A stretch of 55,750 nt of DNA from the NCBI GenBank assembly GCA_023248635.1, contig JAHFED010000045.1, positions 1-55,750 on the forward strand. The letters run 5' to 3'. This DNA is from Myxococcales bacterium (GTDB lineage: Bacteria; Myxococcota; UBA727; VGSZ01). A program made the position numbers and the translations under genes. This document shows, piece by piece, positions 1-6,544 of the stretch. The notes beneath the pieces are model-generated. The model did no database searches. It was given only the letters and a program-made list of their open reading frames with translations, and was not told the origin of the DNA. Positions within the stretch are counted from its first letter, which is position 1. Each line of letters begins with the position of its first letter.

Positions 1-66
1 GAAGAGCATCCCCGACGGAGCTGAACGAGACCGTTCCGCGGTCGAAGTTCAGCGAGATCGGGGATC
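1..66. repeat. 66-bp nested palindromic repeat, copy 1
   Basis: The unit folds on itself in three nested stems: ATCCCCGA (8-15) with TCGGGGAT (58-65), GCTGAAC (20-26) with GTTCAGC (47-53), and GACCG (29-33) with CGGTC (39-43), leaving a five-base loop. Two more copies follow at 77-142 and 260-325. It lies downstream of the minus-strand gene ending at 365. The copy may begin before the window edge. Function unknown; an RNA structure, a terminator-like element or a DNA cruciform are all possible. Confidence 0.9.
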
Positions 67-76
67 AGACCTCCCA

Positions 77-142
77 GAAGAGCATCCTCGACGGAGCTGA
101 ACGAGACCGCTCCGCGGTCGAAGTTCAGCGAGATCGGGGATC
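77..142. repeat. 66-bp nested palindromic repeat, copy 2
   Basis: Nearly identical to copy 1. The outer stem reads ATCCTCGA here, so one C-G pair has become a T-G wobble and the stem is kept. The apical loop differs by one base (CTCCG instead of TTCCG). Confidence 0.9.
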
Positions 143-259
143 ATCCCCTGTCCGCTTGATGTTCGACCGCGTTCCGAGAAGGGAAGGCGCGGGATGATGC
201 GCGTGAAGCGTGCCCGCGGAACGCGGAGTTGGTCGGGGGGGAGGTCTGCATCCGACCCA

Positions 260-325
260 GAAGCGCATCCCCGAGGGAGCTGAGCGAGACCGCTCCGCGG
301 TCGAAGTTCAGCGAGATCGGGGATC
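260..325. repeat. 66-bp nested palindromic repeat, copy 3
   Basis: Third copy, ending 39 bp before the stop codon of the convergent-side gene at 365. The middle stem reads GCTGAGC, an A-to-G change that converts A-T to a G-T wobble and again preserves pairing. Copies 2 and 3 are separated by about 117 bp of unrelated GC-rich sequence in which no gene was recognised. Confidence 0.9.
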
Positions 326-364
326 ACGAGCTCGCGGCACGGCTGGGTCCAGCTGCAGAGAGGG

Positions 365-1684
365 TCAGCGAGGCCGCTTCACGGTCAGGTAGCCGACGCA
401 CATCTCTTGCTCCTCACCCCAGTTGAGATCCCGCGGCTCTTCGGGGGCGCCGTCGACGATGCGCTGATGGGCCAAGCTGTTGTCGAATTCGCATTCGACG
501 TAGGCGTGGTCGCCGTGCTGCAGGGTGACTGGCTCTTGCAGCACATAGTCGCCTTGCCAGGCGTGGTCGTAGGCGTCGATCTGCACCAGGCACTCTTGGC
601 TGCCGTCTTGGCGCTTGATGCCCAGCACCCCGCTGCTGCCGCGCTCGTGCATGTGCAGGTTCACACCGACGACCTCGACAGGCTGGCCCCAGTTGGAGTC
701 CGTGGGATCGAGCTCGGCGTCGAAGAGGACCGAGGGATTGTCCTTGGGGATGGGCAAGCCGCCGAAGACCCAGGCGCTGTTGATGACCGGGACCGCCGTC
801 AGGGTGCTTCCGACATCGTCGGCCAACATGAAGTCCACGCTGGTCTGATCAGGCAGAGCCGCACTGCCGTCGTGGGGCCGGGTGTAGTGCACCGTCAAGA
901 TGACGACGTCGTCGCCGTCGACCTGATGGCCGGTGCCAGGGGGCGTCGCGGCTCCCTCCCATCCTGGTGACCAACCGCCGACGTAATCATCGATGCCAAG
1001 CACAAGGCCACCGGGACAGGACCAGCCGGCCTTGTCGTCGTCGTCGTCGAGATCCCGAAAGCCATCGCGGGCGTAGCCAGGGGCCAACACGACCAGAGCG
1101 TGGTGCACCTGTTCGCGCACGCCGGGGGTGACGCCGAAGCCGACGACGAATTTCTGCTGGCTGAAGGGCCAGTCGAGCAGGAAGCAGCGGGTGTCGTCGT
1201 GGCTATCGACGTCGGGCAGATAAGGCTCGGACATGATCAGGGTCTCATCGACGCGGGGGAGCTCGCCAACCAGAGGCAACGCGGGTCCGACGTCGGCGGG
1301 GTCGCCTTCGGGGGCGCCGTCGTCGACCCAGCGCGCGATGGTCGCGATCTGCGCGGGGGTCAGGGAGGGATCGTCGCGGTAGCCCTTGCCGCAACAGCGG
1401 GCCGGCATGAAGGGTGGCATGAGACGGGCAACGACGGTGTGCTGGATGCCCGCCAGGTGCTCCTTCACGTCGCTGAAGGCGGTGAGAGCAAAAGGAGCGA
1501 GCCCGCCCTCTTGGTGGCAACGCGTGCAACGGGCTTCGATGATAGGCCGCACATGCCGGTGCCAAACGACGGCGTCGACGGTGGGCAGGGCCTCGTCTTC
1601 TTCGCAGCGCTCGAAGGGCACGGTGCCGCACTGACACCCCGACAGTGTCAACAGCGCGAGGATCAGGGTGCTGCGCGGGCCCAT
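365..1684 (-). CDS. Secreted cytochrome c / copper type II monooxygenase-like lipoprotein
   Basis: 439-residue exported protein. A short hydrophobic segment ends at a lipobox-like Cys (LTLSGC, residue 17). A single c-type heme site CTRCH lies at about 53-57 in a short cytochrome domain followed by a MPPFMP segment that could supply the Met ligand. The rest resembles the PHM/dopamine-hydroxylase-type fold: HH in QVHHALVV, VHYTRP, and LHMHERG near the C terminus, which look like copper-ligand His clusters. Such cytochrome/Cu-monooxygenase-like fusions are common in Myxococcota and Planctomycetes, and their substrate is generally unknown. The start is the only ATG before the signal, preceded by AAAGGG. 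Hydroxylase activity is inference. Confidence 0.75.
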   Translation of the reverse strand: MGPRSTLILALLTLSGCQCGTVPFERCEEDEALPTVDAVVWHRHVRPIIEARCTRCHQEGGLAPFALTAFSDVKEHLAGIQHTVVARLMPPFMPARCCGKGYRDDPSLTPAQIATIARWVDDGAPEGDPADVGPALPLVGELPRVDETLIMSEPYLPDVDSHDDTRCFLLDWPFSQQKFVVGFGVTPGVREQVHHALVVLAPGYARDGFRDLDDDDDKAGWSCPGGLVLGIDDYVGGWSPGWEGAATPPGTGHQVDGDDVVILTVHYTRPHDGSAALPDQTSVDFMLADDVGSTLTAVPVINSAWVFGGLPIPKDNPSVLFDAELDPTDSNWGQPVEVVGVNLHMHERGSSGVLGIKRQDGSQECLVQIDAYDHAWQGDYVLQEPVTLQHGDHAYVECEFDNSLAHQRIVDGAPEEPRDLNWGEEQEMCVGYLTVKRPR

Positions 1685-1773
1685 GGCCCTTTAAACACCA
1701 CAGCGCACCAAAAGCGAAATCAGGCGTTCGCCGGATCTCAGCACTCAGCGGGTGACGACGTCAGCCGGTTTGG

Positions 1774-2640
1774 TCAGACGGCGGCGGGTGAGCGCTTCCT
1801 CTTGCACCAAACAGCGCTCGGGCCGCCGCTGGATCTTGCGCTTTGCCGTCGCGCGGGCGCTGTTGGCGTAGACGTAGCCGCCGATCCACTGCACGAAGCG
1901 TCCCGACACCGCAGGGCTGAGCCCTCGCCGCTGCAGCCCCCGGATCGCGCTGATGTTGGTCTGCAGATCTTTGGGTAGGCGCACCGAGGTCGGCATCGCG
2001 ATGGGCACCTGCTCGTCGACGACGCGGTGGTGGCGACGTCGTCGATGCTGCCCAAAAAGAGCACCCGCGGGACCTCCGGCAAGCGCTGGGCCATCACGCC
2101 CAGCGCTTGTTCGTCGAAGGAAGAGACCACGACCCGGGCCCCCTCGCCCCGGCGTGTCAGGAAGGCGGCGACGTCGTCGACCACGTCGGCGTTCACCTGA
2201 TCGATGTCGATGAGAGCAGGAGTGGGGACGGCGTCGAAGACCTCATCAAGGGTGGGGATGCGGGTGCCGGCGAAGTCGTCGCCGAAGCCGATGCCGGCGT
2301 CGAGCTCGCGCAGCTCAGCGAGGGTCAGCTCGGCAACGGGACGGTCATCGGCGTCGTCGGTGGTGCGGCCGGTGGTGCGGTCGTGCAGGGCGACCAACAC
2401 CCCGTCGCGCGTGCGCTTGACGTCGAGCTCGATGCCGTCGGCGCCGTGGTCCATGGCCCACAGGAAGGCCGGCAAGGTGTTCTCGGGCGCCTGCAAGGTG
2501 GTGCCGCGGTGGCCAAAGACGATGGGCTCGTCGCAATCGATGACCGCCTGGTAGCGATCGGGGTCCTCGATGGCGATGTCGACGTCGACGCCGACGCAAG
2601 ATCCGAGGGCAACGACGACGCACGCCAGCCGGGTTGTCAT
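1774..2640 (-). CDS. Glycerophosphodiester phosphodiesterase-like lipoprotein, probably frameshifted at its 3' end
   Basis: The ATG at 2640 gives a lipoprotein signal (VVVALGSC). The GDPD core is clear: FGHRGTTLQAPENT, GIELDVKRTRDG and LHDRT carry the expected His, Arg, Glu and Asp residues for metal-dependent cleavage of glycerophosphodiesters. Homology-like sequence continues to about 2045 (RVLFLGSIDDVA), then becomes Cys/Arg/Ser-rich as if read in the wrong frame. A neighbouring frame reads protein-like sequence (QVPIAMPTSVRLPKDL) to a stop at 1745, but it does not restore the usual WTVN ending. Either the gene is decaying or the assembly has an indel near 2010-2060. Coordinates follow the undisturbed frame. 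Confidence 0.6.
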   Translation of the reverse strand: MTTRLACVVVALGSCVGVDVDIAIEDPDRYQAVIDCDEPIVFGHRGTTLQAPENTLPAFLWAMDHGADGIELDVKRTRDGVLVALHDRTTGRTTDDADDRPVAELTLAELRELDAGIGFGDDFAGTRIPTLDEVFDAVPTPALIDIDQVNADVVDDVAAFLTRRGEGARVVVSSFDEQALGVMAQRLPEVPRVLFLGSIDDVATTASSTSRCPSRCRPRCAYPKICRPTSARSGGCSGEGSALRCRDASCSGSAATSTPTAPARRQSARSSGGPSAVWCKRKRSPAAV

Positions 2641-2685
2641 GCCTTTGGGTGCGCCCGAGGCCCGCCACCGTTCAGGCACGGCCCA

Positions 2686-2777
2686 TTTGAGCCGTGCCAA
2701 CGGCTCAAACATCGGCACTTTGCGCCGTGCCAACGGCGCAAAGCAGGAAGCACTTTGAGCCGTGCCAACGGCTCAAA
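2686..2777. repeat. Three tandem hairpins with GCCA tetraloops
   Basis: Hairpin 2686-2709: stem TTTGAGCCGT, loop GCCA, stem ACGGCTCAAA. Hairpin 2718-2743: stem CTTTGCGCCGT, loop GCCA, matching 11-base arm. Hairpin 2754-2777: same stem as the first. All stems are perfect. The middle copy differs from its neighbours at two stem positions on both arms, so the changes are compensatory. The array sits between divergent genes (2640 minus, 2981 plus). Confidence 0.9.
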
Positions 2778-2793
2778 CATCGGCACTTCAAAT

Positions 2794-2922
2794 TCATCGC
2801 CGCCAGGCGATGAGCTTGTAGACAATTCACCGACACGCGAAGCGCTGCCGGTGAATTCATCGCCGCCAGGCGATGAACCTGTAGACAATTCACCGACACG
2901 CGAAGCGCTGTCGGTGAATTCG
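2794..2922. repeat. Tandem composite repeat of two hairpins, two copies
   Basis: Each copy of about 64 bp has a small hairpin with a GCCA loop (TCATCGCC/GGCGATGA at 2794-2813; TTCATCGCC arms at 2856-2877) followed by a longer hairpin with AATTCACCG and CGGTGAATT arms around a CGCGAAGCGC core (2824-2857 and 2888-2921). In the second copy the long stem extends by three more pairs (ACA/TGT). With the upstream array this fills most of the 340-bp gap; no gene was recognised in the gap. Confidence 0.85.
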
Positions 2923-2980
2923 TGGCCGTGCACGACGCGCCTTGCTTCGCGATGATGTGCGACCGTCAACACGGTGCAAG

Positions 2981-4495
2981 ATGACGCCGAAGCGCATTGA
3001 ACCCAATCCAGAAGCTGCGCCGTCAGATGAAGCGGAGGCGCCCCAGACCGCGGTGCAGGCGGAGATCGAGGCGACCTGGACGCGCGCCTCGGCCCTGGCC
3101 GAGCGTCAGCGCGCCCAAGCCGCTCTCGAGCAGGCCCAGACCGAAGCAGCAGCCCAAAAGCAGGAGGTGGCTGCCCAGGCCCAGCGCAGCATCGAAGCCG
3201 CCTGGGAGCGGGCGTCGACGTCTGCCGAGCGCCAACGCGCGGAACAGGCGGCGATGCTCCGACAGCAGCAGGCCCAAGATCTCGACGCGCGGTGGGACCG
3301 CGCCACCGCCGCCCAGGCCCAGCGCGCGGACGCCGAGAAGGCACGGTTGGCAGCACGGGCCGCCGAGGCCGCCGCCGCCGCCAAAGCCCAAGAGAAGGCC
3401 GAGGCCCAAGCCAAAGCGCAGCGAGACATGGACGCCGCCTTCGCTCGAGCCTCGTCGATCGCCGCCGAGCAGCGCGCGCCCGGCCCCAGAGTCAAGCCAA
3501 CGTCGTCGTCGGCGGAGACGGAGGCGCGCAAGCAGGCCTTCGCCGCCCGCTTTCGCCAAGAAGAAGAAGAGCGCGCCCAAAAAGCAGCGGCCTACGAGCT
3601 GTTGATGGCCACGGCGGGAATCCGAAACTGCAACACCCGCACCCTGCTCGGCAGCAGCCCTTGGGGAGGGCGCTTCGACGTCGTCAGCGTCTTAAGCAAG
3701 AGCGCCCAGGGCAGCACTTTCGCAGTCGTGGATCGCAGCACGGGGGCCTCGTGTGCGGCGCGGGTCCTCGACCTCCAGGGCGCGCGCGACTGGAATGCGC
3801 TGGGCCTCGCCGAACGGGAATCGGAGGCTTTGAAGCGGGTACGTCATCCGCTTTTACCTGAGTATGTAACGACGATGGTTGACCAAAATACAGGCGATCA
3901 AATTGTCGTAACGAAACGCATCGATGGGACGACATTGACGGCGGCGTCCGCGCATTTTCCAGTGATGCAGCGGACCGCGGCGGCCTTGCCTCTGGTGTGC
4001 GATCTGCTCGACGCGCTGGCGGCCCTCCACAACGCCGCCCCGCCCTTGGTTCATCGGGATGTGAAGCCCGATCATGTGATCGTATCCCGTTGCGCCGCTC
4101 TACGTGATGCCAAATTTTACCTTATCGATCTGGGCGGCGTCGGATTGCTTCACCACGATGGCAGTGAACCAGTTGGAATTGGAACAATTGAATTCATGGC
4201 GCCAGAACAGCTCCATGGAAACTATTCCCCGGCGTCCGATCTCTTTTCCTTGGCCATGACCGCGATCGCTTTCGTCAGCAACCAAGAACCCATCGCTGGC
4301 CGCGCCGTCGACGTCGACGTCATCGTTGGCAGCCTGGGCAAGGGGCTGCGTCGCTTCCTCGCCCAGCTCCTGCGTCCAGACCCCGCAACACGGCCGGCGT
4401 CGGTCGAGGCCGCCCGACTCGAGCTCGCCAAAGCGGTGCGCGGCGACGGCGTCGACTTCGACCAGTTCAAAAGAGAGCGCGAGCGCCGGCGCTGA
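2981..4495 (+). CDS. Coiled-coil protein with degenerate Ser/Thr protein kinase domain
   Basis: 504 residues from the ATG at 2981; an upstream TTG would extend it into the repeat patch. Residues 1-210 are Ala/Gln/Glu/Arg-rich and probably helical, with four imperfect repeats of the form W-x-RAS-x-x-AERQRA near 32, 74, 105 and 154. The kinase-like domain runs from about 231 to 490. HRDVKPDH (358-365), DLG in place of DFG (383-385) and APEQ (407-410) are present. The VAIK position reads CAARVL, so the ATP-anchoring Lys is Arg261, and the glycine loop keeps one Gly. The RESEAL glutamate of helix C is present. It may be a pseudokinase or a low-activity kinase; no transmembrane segment is seen. 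Role unknown, scaffolding or signalling inferred. Confidence 0.75.
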   Translation: MTPKRIEPNPEAAPSDEAEAPQTAVQAEIEATWTRASALAERQRAQAALEQAQTEAAAQKQEVAAQAQRSIEAAWERASTSAERQRAEQAAMLRQQQAQDLDARWDRATAAQAQRADAEKARLAARAAEAAAAAKAQEKAEAQAKAQRDMDAAFARASSIAAEQRAPGPRVKPTSSSAETEARKQAFAARFRQEEEERAQKAAAYELLMATAGIRNCNTRTLLGSSPWGGRFDVVSVLSKSAQGSTFAVVDRSTGASCAARVLDLQGARDWNALGLAERESEALKRVRHPLLPEYVTTMVDQNTGDQIVVTKRIDGTTLTAASAHFPVMQRTAAALPLVCDLLDALAALHNAAPPLVHRDVKPDHVIVSRCAALRDAKFYLIDLGGVGLLHHDGSEPVGIGTIEFMAPEQLHGNYSPASDLFSLAMTAIAFVSNQEPIAGRAVDVDVIVGSLGKGLRRFLAQLLRPDPATRPASVEAARLELAKAVRGDGVDFDQFKRERERRR

Positions 4496-4514
4496 CAGCC
4501 GCCTTCGACCGAGT

Positions 4515-4559
4515 CTGCCGCCGAGCGCTTTGGCTCGGCTTCCTCGTGGGGGGCGGCAG
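4515..4559 (+). terminator. GC-rich stem-loop after the kinase-like gene
   Basis: CTGCCGCC at 4515-4522 can pair with GGCGGCAG at 4552-4559, and an alternative inner stem pairs CCGAGC (4521-4526) with GCTCGG (4533-4538). There is no T-run, so intrinsic termination is uncertain. A further CTCATG/CATGAG hairpin follows near 4568. Confidence 0.35.
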
Positions 4560-4619
4560 CAGCCGAGCTCATGCCTGGCATGAGACTCGCTACACCCCAG
4601 GAACCATCTCGGAGGCCCC

Positions 4620-5156
4620 ATGACCGCAGCTTCGACGACGACGACCAGCGCTTCCCCTGGATTCGCCACGACCGTCCCCCGCCACCTCTTGGTCTGCGTT
4701 GACGTCCATGATGAGAGCGGCTGCGCCTTGGCCCATGGGCTCGTGCAGACGGCCGCGGCGCTGGCGCTGGCCTTGGGCGCACGCATCACCGTCTTCTCGG
4801 TGGTGCCGCCGTTGACGACGCCGGCGGTGCCGCCGAGCGGTGCTGCCAGCCCCGCCTACAAGTCCTTGCTGCAAGCAGCCGTGCTGCAGAGCGAGGGCTG
4901 GCGGCGCATCATCGCCAGTCTCACCGAGCGGGTGCAAAAGAGCGGAGTGAAGGTCGAGTCTCGCGTCTTAGAGGCCGACGGCCGCCCCGCCGACCTCATC
5001 GTCGCCGCCGCTGCCGACGTCGGCGCCGACGTCGTGGTGCTGGCGAGCCACAGCCGTCGCGGCCTCGCACACGCGCTGCTCGGATCGGTGGCCGAGCGCA
5101 CCGCGGCCCAGTCGCTGGTGCCGGTGTTGATCGTGCCGCGCGCCGCGTTGGGGTGA
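4620..5156 (+). CDS. Universal stress protein (UspA family)
   Basis: 178 residues, preceded by GGAGG at a good distance from the ATG. After a Thr/Ser-rich leader of about 20 residues it has the Usp fold: strand VPRHLLVCVDV, a long helix, then VVVLASHSRRG and LLGSVAERTAAQS followed by VPVLIVPR. The Gly/Ser pattern matches the ATP-binding subgroup (usually G-x-x-G-x9-G-S/T), with the first glycine partly replaced (ASHSRRG). Cytoplasmic stress protein; ATP binding is inferred from the family. It is transcribed after the kinase-like gene with a 124-bp gap and converges on the SCO gene. Confidence 0.85.
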   Translation: MTAASTTTTSASPGFATTVPRHLLVCVDVHDESGCALAHGLVQTAAALALALGARITVFSVVPPLTTPAVPPSGAASPAYKSLLQAAVLQSEGWRRIIASLTERVQKSGVKVESRVLEADGRPADLIVAAAADVGADVVVLASHSRRGLAHALLGSVAERTAAQSLVPVLIVPRAALG

Positions 5157-5188
5157 AGCGCAAGCGATCACAAGGCGCTTTCTGCTTT

Positions 5189-5206
5189 GCGCCGTTGGCA
5201 CGGCGC
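5189..5206. repeat. Intergenic hairpin with TGGC tetraloop
   Basis: Stem GCGCCGT, loop TGGC, stem ACGGCGC, a perfect 7-bp stem. It is the reverse-complement form of the GCCA-loop hairpins at 2686-2777. It lies between the convergent uspA and SCO genes. Confidence 0.8.
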
Positions 5207-5246
5207 GGCGGCATCCCTGTGGGTCCGCGCCCGCGGGCGGGCGGGC

Positions 5247-5810
5247 TCAAGGGCCGGTGGGGGACGCGGGCCGACGAGCAGCGTCGACGACGGCGGCGAC
5301 GAAGCTCTCGAGGGGTGCGCTCAGGTCCCCGCGCACGGCCACGGTGCGCCCGACCCGATCGAGCAGTGCGATCTGCGAGCTGTGATCGATGGCCCCACCC
5401 GCGCCCGCGCGATAGCGAACGCCGAGCAGGGCGGCCAAGGTGCGGGTGGCTTCAGGATTCGATCGCAGCAGGGTCCACCGCCCCGGGGCCAGGGAGCGGC
5501 TCGTCATCGTCTGGCGGAGAAAAGCCGGTGTGTCGCGCACGGGATCGAGGGTGACGAGCACGACTTTGACGATGTCGCGCTCGGCCGGGGGGAGGGCGGC
5601 CAACACCCGCTTCACCTCGCTGATCAACAGCGGACAAGCCTGAGGGCAACGCGCGTAGAACATCGCCAACAAGACGGGCTCTCCACGGAACGACACGAGT
5701 TGAAGGGCGCGGCCGGTCTGGTCCTCATAGCGATCTTCGACCAGATACAGGCTGTCGTCGGGCAGGGTCGGTGCCAGCGCGAGCAGAGCGGCGACGGACA
5801 GGGCGATCAT
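5247..5810 (-). CDS. SCO1/SenC-family copper chaperone
   Basis: 187 residues. The N-terminal hydrophobic stretch (ALSVAALLALAPT) is a signal or anchor. The SCO copper site is complete: CPQAC in FYARCPQACP (CxxxC) and a distal His in IDHSSQ. The thioredoxin-like fold is indicated by LVSFRGEPVLLAMFYARC and VTLDPVRDTP. SCO proteins deliver copper to the CuA site of oxidases; here the gene's ATG overlaps the stop of the upstream gene (ATGA at 5807-5810) in an operon with a copper nitrite reductase. It may serve NirK, the nearby oxidase CuA, or both. Confidence 0.9.
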   Translation of the reverse strand: MIALSVAALLALAPTLPDDSLYLVEDRYEDQTGRALQLVSFRGEPVLLAMFYARCPQACPLLISEVKRVLAALPPAERDIVKVVLVTLDPVRDTPAFLRQTMTSRSLAPGRWTLLRSNPEATRTLAALLGVRYRAGAGGAIDHSSQIALLDRVGRTVAVRGDLSAPLESFVAAVVDAARRPASPTGP

Positions 5811-6535
5811 GGCAGCACATCCTTCGCGCAGCGAAAGCCGAGCACCGGCAACGCGAAGCGCGCTTCGAGGGACGATCGGAAAGCGAGACGCATGAAGCCC
5901 GCGTAGTCGGCGGGATCGGCAGCCGAGGCCCCGGCTCCGCAGAAGAGCGCGCCGCCGTCGCCGCTGCGCCCATCCTTCACCAGCGCGAAGTTGAAGTCCT
6001 CGACCCACTCCCACACGACGCCGTGCAGGTCACGCACGCCCCAGAGGTTCGCTTGGGTGCGGTGGTTGGCGCGCAGCGGTGCTGGCGGTCGCCCGTACCA
6101 GTCGAGGATGGCAGCGACGAAGCTCGGGTCGGCGCGAGCATCCTTCTTCGTCGTCGACGCCGCCGCCGCCAGCTCCCACTCCGCGCTGGTCGGCAATCGC
6201 TTGCCCTGGGCGCTGCAGTAGGCGCGGGCGGCGAACCAGGACACCAGGGTCACGGGCGCGGCTGGGTCGACGTCCTCACCGGGTGCGCGCGCCGACGCCC
6301 AGTCTGCGAGGTAGCGCTCATCGACAAACAAAGCTCGGGCGCGATCCCGCCGCCACAGCGGATGATCCCCCACGAAGGCGGCGAAGTCCGTGCGCGAGAC
6401 CAGGTCGACATCGAGGAGGAAGCGGCCGACGTCGACGTCCACGGGCCCACCGTTCTTGGCCACAGCGGGGCCCGGACCGATGGTCACCATCTCGGGCGAC
6501 GCAGCGAGTGCGATGATGAGGAGGAAGGCAAGCAT
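5807..6535 (-). CDS. NirV-like formylglycine-generating-enzyme-family protein
   Basis: 242 residues with a signal peptide (LAFLLIIALAAS). SUMF1/FGE-like fold: DVDLVSRTDFAAFV, PVTLVSWFAARAYCSAQGKRLPTSAEWELAA, LWGVRDLHGVVWEWVEDF and a C-terminal GFRCAKD. Known family fact: nirV, which lies beside nirK in several denitrifiers, encodes a protein of this family whose exact job is unsettled. The active-site Cys pair of true formylglycine enzymes is not evident, so sulfatase activation is unlikely. It lies 9 bp after the nitrite reductase gene and overlaps the SCO gene by four bases, which suggests a role in NirK maturation or function. Confidence 0.75.
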   Translation of the reverse strand: MLAFLLIIALAASPEMVTIGPGPAVAKNGGPVDVDVGRFLLDVDLVSRTDFAAFVGDHPLWRRDRARALFVDERYLADWASARAPGEDVDPAAPVTLVSWFAARAYCSAQGKRLPTSAEWELAAAASTTKKDARADPSFVAAILDWYGRPPAPLRANHRTQANLWGVRDLHGVVWEWVEDFNFALVKDGRSGDGGALFCGAGASAADPADYAGFMRLAFRSSLEARFALPVLGFRCAKDVLP

Positions 6536-6544
6536 GCAGCCAGC

